46,563 nt of DNA from the NCBI RefSeq assembly GCF_001884235.1, contig NZ_MAOI01000004.1, positions 1 to 46,563 of the forward strand. The letters are read 5' to 3'. This document shows, one piece after another, positions 42,093 to 46,563 of the stretch. Made by a program: the position numbers and the translations under genes. Numbering within the stretch: position 1 is the stretch's first letter; each line of letters opens with the position of its first letter. The notes beneath the pieces are model-generated. The model worked only from the letters and a program-made list of their open reading frames with translations. It was not told the origin of the DNA and did not search any database. The stretch is from Bacillus paramycoides (lineage in GTDB: Bacteria > Bacillota > Bacilli > Bacillales > Bacillaceae_G).

Positions 42093-42278
42093 CTAACGTA
42101 GAAACACATCTAGTATATCCATTAGAACGTACCAAACACTTCCAATCAACAAGCATTTAAGACCCGCACGTAGCAACCAACCTGGAAGATAAAGCCCTTT
42201 CTTCTTCAGCAATTTTATTCCTAAAACTGAAGCCCCGGTCACACCATATACAATCCCTATCTCTCCAATGATTGTCAT
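42093..42278 (-). CDS. Small membrane protein of the plasmid block
   Basis: A 61-residue protein with two hydrophobic helices (IGIVYGVTGASVLGIKLL and AGLKCLLIGSVWYVLMDILDVF) joined by KKKGLYLPGWLLR. AAAGGATGAG precedes the ATG at 42278; the longer frame to 42356 overlaps the upstream gene. It starts 7 bases after the stop of the gene at 42286. Family unknown; possibly a partner of the FtsK-like membrane ATPase. Confidence 0.6.
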   Translation of the reverse strand: MTIIGEIGIVYGVTGASVLGIKLLKKKGLYLPGWLLRAGLKCLLIGSVWYVLMDILDVFLR

Positions 42279-42285
42279 GTTTATC

Positions 42286-42576
42286 TCATCCTTTCGGTTT
42301 GATAGATAAATTCCCTTGATTATCTTTGTACAATTGATAGTCATCGAGCAATTCATTCCATGTTAAAGGATACTCGTCATCATTTAGATATTCCTCAATC
42401 TTTCGACTTAGATAATAATAACCACGATACTGTGAATCTAAATATACCTCATGCCGTTGCATATGCTCTTGTATAGCGCATATGTTTTTTTCATTTTTAT
42501 TAGCTTTGTACATTTGATTCAATGCTCGAGAAGAATACAGATAAGGTGTACTATAAAGCATTTGATATTGACTCAT
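42286..42576 (-). CDS. Hypothetical plasmid protein
   Basis: A 96-residue soluble protein rich in Tyr, Asp and Glu (QYRGYYYLSRKIEEYLNDDE, WNELLDDYQLYKDNQGN). GGATGGTGAAGAC is before the ATG. It heads the small operon 42576 to 40258 with the membrane protein, FtsK-like ATPase and replication-relaxation protein. No recognised domain. Confidence 0.6.
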   Translation of the reverse strand: MSQYQMLYSTPYLYSSRALNQMYKANKNEKNICAIQEHMQRHEVYLDSQYRGYYYLSRKIEEYLNDDEYPLTWNELLDDYQLYKDNQGNLSIKPKG

Positions 42577-42661
42577 ATGTCTTCACCATCCATATAGAAT
42601 TCTAGATACACTAAATACATATGATAATGATACGGATTTTCGAATTTGTCCCTAAAAAAAT

Positions 42662-42687
42662 ACGTCATTCCTATTTTGGAATGACGT
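42662..42687 (-). terminator. Minus-strand terminator
   Basis: ACGTCATTCC/GGAATGACGT with a 6-base loop; on the minus strand it is followed by ATTTTTTT. It would end a transcript arriving from the RNA-like segment or rep. Confidence 0.65.
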
Positions 42688-42729
42688 TCGATAAGAATCT
42701 TAAATTCTTTGAAACTGTGCTAATAACAA

Positions 42730-42869
42730 GAAAACCACCCTTTCTTCACGCCGTCGCAAGCAGAAAAAGAGTGGTTTTCGTAAAAATAAATGATAATTGA
42801 TAGCGACCACCTGACGGTAGTAGTTATCAAAAGAGGAGCACATGTTGGTAGCATGTTGCTCTCTTTTTT
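42730..42869. ncRNA. Three-hairpin structured segment, possible regulatory RNA
   Basis: Three stems follow each other: GAAAACCACCCTTT/AAAGAGTGGTTTTC (42730-42779), TGATAGCGACCACC/GGTAGTAGTTATCA (42798-42829) and AGAGGAGCACATG/CATGTTGCTCTCT (42832-42864). A T6 run after the third makes a plus-strand terminator. On the minus strand the terminator at 42662 is available. Its place between the rep gene and the transfer-like operon suits a copy-control RNA, but strand and promoter are not established. Confidence 0.45.
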
Positions 42870-43766
42870 ATTGTATGATTTTTTTAATCATGTATATACA
42901 TGATTAAAAAAATATTGGTTCCTAATGTATTCTTTTTATACGTGGTTCGAAAGTAAAATTAAAAATTGTAAATTAATCTTTTCATTAATTTTAGTAACAA
43001 TGGAATCGAAGAGTAGTTAATAAAATCTAATATAAATATATATCTTATATATATTAAAAATATAAAGATAAAACTTATATAGGACTGGAAAATGTACGTA
43101 TATCCTTACTGTAACATAGACTTTTAACATCTCATAGCGTAAAAAATCATAAAAAGTAGAATCTTACAACGGAAAAACAGGCAATATTATGATCTGATAT
43201 CTACAAATAATCATAAATGAAATTTAGTATTCCTACATAAAAAATGAAACAAATTAATACATTATTAAACATATTTATTCAATCGTAAAATTTCATGTGA
43301 ATTCACTGAATCTCCACAATCTTATTGTATTTACCCACAAAAGATTCACATTATGTGTTAATTAATCAACATTATTAAGATCTAGCACATAACTCACATT
43401 AATATTGATGATTTTTGATAGATTAAGGCGTTAAAGCTATTTATATCAATGATAATTGCACTAAATTATTCACATTATGTGTTATTTATCTACTTATCCA
43501 CGAAAGTTAATCTTTTTCTTATGATTTTTTGTTGATATTTGAATGTATTTAGACAGCTCATAACGTGTTTATATGAAAGTATGTGTGGAAATTTAGATAG
43601 GTACCATACTATTTTTGTATATGATTGCATAAAAAAAGACTCTATTATAAATAGAATCGAGTAAGTTTACTTATTGTGAAGAATGAGTTAAGCCTTTTAA
43701 ATAAACGTATCAACACGAATAGCCCTCTATCTTGAATTTTTTTCAAAAATAGAGAGCTGATTATGA
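42870..43766. other. AT-rich non-coding region, possible replication origin
   Basis: No gene. The word TTCACATTATGTGTTA occurs at about 43345-43360 and 43469-43484; a related ACATAATGTG lies beyond rep at 46143. Two DnaA-box-like 9-mers, TTACCCACA (43331-43339) and TTATCCACG (43494-43502), each differ by one base from TTATCCACA. The sequence 43160-43560 is extremely AT-rich. At 43721-43758 an imperfect hairpin lies behind the rep stop. Together this resembles an origin next to its initiator gene. Confidence 0.4.
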
Positions 43767-45467
43767 TTAGTTCGTTTTCATTGCTGTCAGTACTTGCTCA
43801 GCTGTTGTTACTGGGATACCAGCGCGTATTAACTGTTCAAAGGCACGCATAAATGTAATTAAATTAAAGTTATCTGGTACTTCAATAACACGAAGCTTTT
43901 CTTTCGGTAATCTATCTATCTTTTCAATGAACAATTCCCGAACATCACTAGGAATAGAGCGCTCTTTATGTCCTCTTGCCTTTAAGAGTTCACGTATTTC
44001 TATTTCTAAAGCCATATAAGCGTTTAGGTTTGTACCTTGTTCATAAGCGTACTTTCTAAACAACGTTTCTTCTTGATACTTTAGATAGTTACGGTGATAC
44101 GATTCCTCTGTAACAGGTACAGCAAATTTGTAGTTTAGTAACTCATACGTTTTGCGGAACAGCTTTTTGATGTTTCGAAGAGAGTACATAGAGAAATGCA
44201 ATCCGAAATCAAATACAGCTTGTTCTTTTTGTTCTTTTGGAACATGCTGTGTAATAAGAGGATAGATACCTTCTTTAGCCGCTGTATCAAGAATTTGATA
44301 TTGTGATGTTTGATTTAATAATTTCTTCAGTGTATATACTAACTTGCTTGGATATTCTTCATTACGATCTATCATGTCACGTAAGCTATGAATTACGCTT
44401 CGAATTTGTCGATGGCATGTATATTTAAATACATGAATAAATTTGTTCATATCTTGTGTAAACTCACCAATATTCATCTCTTGTAGCACGGATTCGATAA
44501 AACGAGCTTTACGAGCATAAGTAAGCTTTGGTGTGAATGGATCGCGATACTGTACTTCTCCTGTTTCTTTTGCACATAAGAAATCCGTATGTAAGGATAG
44601 ATATAGAGTCGTATATCTTTTTTTATTCTTAACCCCTTTTTGTAATTTACAAATTTTGAATAGTGGAGTCCCTGTACATGGTAATGCAGTTGTTAATTCT
44701 GTCATAACTGCGCGAATTTGATGTGGATATTTTTTATGTAAAAAGCGGTACATCCCACCAAAATGAGTTTTATTCCCTTTTTCATCCTGTTTGTCTAAGG
44801 AACGTTTTAGTGTAGTTTCACTGTGCTGTTGCATAGCAATATCTAAGAATAGCTTCTTAGATGCAACTGATAGCTCAAAGAAAGCTTTCGTAAATACCAC
44901 CGGGCTAATATAAACATATGCATTCGCCTTTTCAGTTTCTTCATTCATAAAATGAGTTAATTTAATTGTATATCGACCATCTAATTCATTTTCAATCGTA
45001 ATAATGTTATGTATACTTAATTTCTTTAATGCAATATAGAATTGAGAATGCTGTATGTAAGCAAATTCTTCTTTATATAGTTTGTAATCTTCCCACATCA
45101 TATGTATTGTTACATTTGGAATGACTCCATTCGTGTAACATTTTTTATGTAGATATAAGAAGACTTCCAAATCTGCGTTTGTAAGGCCATATAATTTATG
45201 CTTTCTTCCCATTGTTTCCGAAATAGCAGATAGTGTACGACGTGAAAAAGATGGTTTAGCCTGTGCTACGAAGCCATCCACATCGGCAATACGCTCCTCA
45301 TATGTCATTTGATTAACAATATCCTCAAGGTATGTATCTTTATAGCTGTAGTATTTCTCTTCGAAAGTTTCAACAAGTTTTTGCCAAGACTTCAGTGTTA
45401 CTAAAACTGCATTTGTAGATTGTCCATTTAGACTACGTTGATTACGAATAATAAATGATCTACCCAT
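43767..45467 (-). CDS. Putative plasmid replication initiator (566 residues)
   Basis: A large basic protein without membrane segments. A winged-helix-like region is seen at about residues 90-180 (LYGLTNADLEVFLYLHKKCY, IQHSQFYIALKKLSIHNIIT, ELDGRYTIKL). Further conserved-looking blocks are GGMYRFLHKKYPHQIRAVMT and the C-terminal RAFEQLIRAGIPVTTAEQVL. No Walker or HUH motif is present. I start at the ATG 45467, 6 bases behind GGAGGTG; a GTG at 45476 lies in that site. The role as initiator is inferred from its place: iteron-like repeats upstream, DnaA-box-like sites downstream, and plasmid genes around. I cannot assign a Rep family. Confidence 0.6.
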   Translation of the reverse strand: MGRSFIIRNQRSLNGQSTNAVLVTLKSWQKLVETFEEKYYSYKDTYLEDIVNQMTYEERIADVDGFVAQAKPSFSRRTLSAISETMGRKHKLYGLTNADLEVFLYLHKKCYTNGVIPNVTIHMMWEDYKLYKEEFAYIQHSQFYIALKKLSIHNIITIENELDGRYTIKLTHFMNEETEKANAYVYISPVVFTKAFFELSVASKKLFLDIAMQQHSETTLKRSLDKQDEKGNKTHFGGMYRFLHKKYPHQIRAVMTELTTALPCTGTPLFKICKLQKGVKNKKRYTTLYLSLHTDFLCAKETGEVQYRDPFTPKLTYARKARFIESVLQEMNIGEFTQDMNKFIHVFKYTCHRQIRSVIHSLRDMIDRNEEYPSKLVYTLKKLLNQTSQYQILDTAAKEGIYPLITQHVPKEQKEQAVFDFGLHFSMYSLRNIKKLFRKTYELLNYKFAVPVTEESYHRNYLKYQEETLFRKYAYEQGTNLNAYMALEIEIRELLKARGHKERSIPSDVRELFIEKIDRLPKEKLRVIEVPDNFNLITFMRAFEQLIRAGIPVTTAEQVLTAMKTN

Positions 45468-45650
45468 CTTTTTCACCTCCTACCTATAAATTCAGAAATA
45501 AATGCCAAAACACTATAAAATATACCAATTTTGATTATACCAAATCGAAATTTGCTGAAATGCGTCCCTTTAAGAGAAAAAACAAAAAGATGAAACGCCC
45601 CTTAATCCCTTGTGTATCAAGGGGTTTCAGGATTCCTGGAATTTTTTTTA

Positions 45651-46207
45651 TGGACATGATATGGCTATGGATTTTCATATTGCTAGAAAAGAAGTGAAAT
45701 AGCAAAAAAACCTTGTAAACATGATTAAATCAACGGTTATATCGATTTTCAAAAAAATAAAAGGGACATGATATGGCTATGGATTTTCATGTTTATAATT
45801 GTGAATTAAACAGATGAACCCTTTTAAATAGTGATGTTAATGGGGTTTATCTGTCATTTTATAATTATAAAAGGAACATGAAGTGGCTAGGCTAGTTTTC
45901 ATGTTTGGGTAAAAAAGGGGACATCATACAGCTATGGATTTTCATGTTGCATAAATACATGAAAATAGAGTTAGAAACGTGTAAAGCCTTAATATGGAAG
46001 GGTTTATGGGGTTTTCATCTGAAAAAAAGGGACATCATATAGCTATAAATTTTCATAACTAATAGTATAGCTGTTATAGAAACGCTTATATATCAAGATT
46101 TAAGCACTTTTAGAAAAAAATTTCGAGTTAGTAAAAAGAGTTACATAATGTGATTTTTGTTTCATGTTTTGATGGAAAGGGGCATGATATGACTATAAAT
46201 TTTCATT
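45651..46207 (+). repeat. Six spaced iteron-like repeats upstream of the putative rep gene
   Basis: Units of about 28 bp start near 45651, 45763, 45871, 45917, 46028 and 46178. The consensus begins GGGACATGATATGGCTATGG and ends ATTTTCAT. Intervals are about 112, 108, 46, 111 and 150 bp. A second, weaker repeat (a segment containing GGGGTTT, at about 45619, 45842 and 46008) lies between units. Unlike compact iterons they are widely spaced. They may bind the initiator, or form a centromere. Confidence 0.7.
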
Positions 46208-46289
46208 TTTGATGAATTTGGGTATTCGAAGTAACATTAATATTTTAGTCCTTACATTTTTTTACTTTTACTTCTCTTTTAACGAACTC

Positions 46290-46432
46290 CAGCCAGAATT
46301 CTCCTTCCTCTAAGCGCAGCGTAGGTGGGAGATGAATGGCCCGACCTAACAAAAGTACTTCTGAGTGGTAAAGCATCGTAAAATTTATTTATAATAGAGT
46401 TATCAGAACAAACATTTGGAGGTGACGACATA
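46290..46432 (+). mobile_element. Left end of a TnpB-type element
   Basis: CTCCTTCCTC then GTAGGTGGGAGATGAATG (46302-46337) matches the left end of the element at 21582-22995. It leads directly to a tnpB-like gene at 46433. The right end lies outside the window. Confidence 0.55.
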
Positions 46433-46563
46433 ATGAAATTGAACTACAGGTTTGAAATCTATCCTACAATAGAACAACAACATACACTAGAGAGATGGAT
46501 TTCCATTTGTCGTCAGCAATATAACTCCGCTTTGCTAGATAAACAACGATATTATAAACAAAA
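46433..46563 (+). CDS. TnpB-family protein, N-terminal 43 residues (runs off the right edge)
   Basis: GGAGGTG (46418-46424) precedes the ATG. The visible part, MKLNYRFEIYPTIEQQHTLE then RWISICRQQYNSALLDKQR, has the N-terminal signature of TnpB/OrfB proteins (YRF-x-IYPT, then C-x3-YN-x-AL). It differs clearly from the tnpB at 21658, so it is a second family member. The catalytic part is not in the window. Confidence 0.8.
   Translation, partial: MKLNYRFEIYPTIEQQHTLERWISICRQQYNSALLDKQRYYKQ

Noticed and set aside
45651-46207. CRISPR-like array
   Set aside because: Repeat units are about 28 bp but gaps vary from about 46 to 150 bp, partly contain a second repeat, and no cas gene is present. Iteron-like repeats fit better.
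1-46563. tRNA or rRNA genes
   Set aside because: I saw no cloverleaf with TTCRA loop and CCA-adjacent acceptor stem, and no rRNA-like GC-rich block, on reading both strands.

Overview
The window is a low-GC Firmicutes sequence that looks like part of a large plasmid from the Bacillus cereus group (B. cereus / B. thuringiensis). Reasons: many bcr1-like short repeats, a perfect PlcR box, IS6/IS240-type and TnpB-type (IS200/IS605) elements, a Cna-type wall adhesin, a YjcZ-type sporulation peptide, and at the right end a plasmid block (putative Rep, FtsK-like ATPase, replication-relaxation protein, iteron-like repeats). The organism is inferred from content; no database was searched.

Left part (1-10.9 kb) is a patchwork: a partial collagen-adhesin-type gene, a lipoprotein alpha-carbonic anhydrase, a decayed TnpB fused close behind it, an amino acid permease, a secreted SH3b/M23 endopeptidase, a resolvase tail, a kinase-like protein, an IS6-family element, a tiny membrane peptide and a DUF202 membrane protein.

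The middle (11-30.6 kb) carries two acyl-CoA catabolic operons on the minus strand. Cluster A (18025 to 11048, LysR gene just upstream) has acyl-CoA dehydrogenase, family III CoA-transferase and AMP-dependent CoA ligase in the same order as caiA-caiB-caiC, then an MFS importer and an AbgB-like M20 amidohydrolase. This suggests uptake of an amide-linked acid, hydrolysis, activation and redox chemistry on the CoA ester. Cluster B (29772 to 23451, TetR gene upstream) has thiolase, HSD10-like SDR, CoA-transferase, LCAD-type acyl-CoA dehydrogenase and CoA ligase: a beta-oxidation route lacking only an enoyl-CoA hydratase. Between them lie a decayed secreted-protein locus and an intact TnpB element.

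The right-centre (30.6-40.3 kb) holds small genes, terminators and remnants. Its most notable item is an unannotated 26-residue amphipathic peptide gene (35759-35839, minus) with its own promoter, a consensus cre site, a perfect PlcR box and a terminator. Other items are a tandem pair of secreted-peptide genes, one with a scrambled signal peptide, a YjcZ gene cut by an IS6 remnant, and a Y-family polymerase pseudogene with a stop inside its YSIDE motif.

The right end (40.2-46.2 kb) is the plasmid maintenance block: replication-relaxation protein, FtsK/SpoIIIE-like ATPase, two small genes, a three-hairpin RNA-like segment, an AT-rich stretch with DnaA-box-like sites, a 566-residue putative initiator and six spaced iteron-like repeats. 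The window ends inside another TnpB-type gene.
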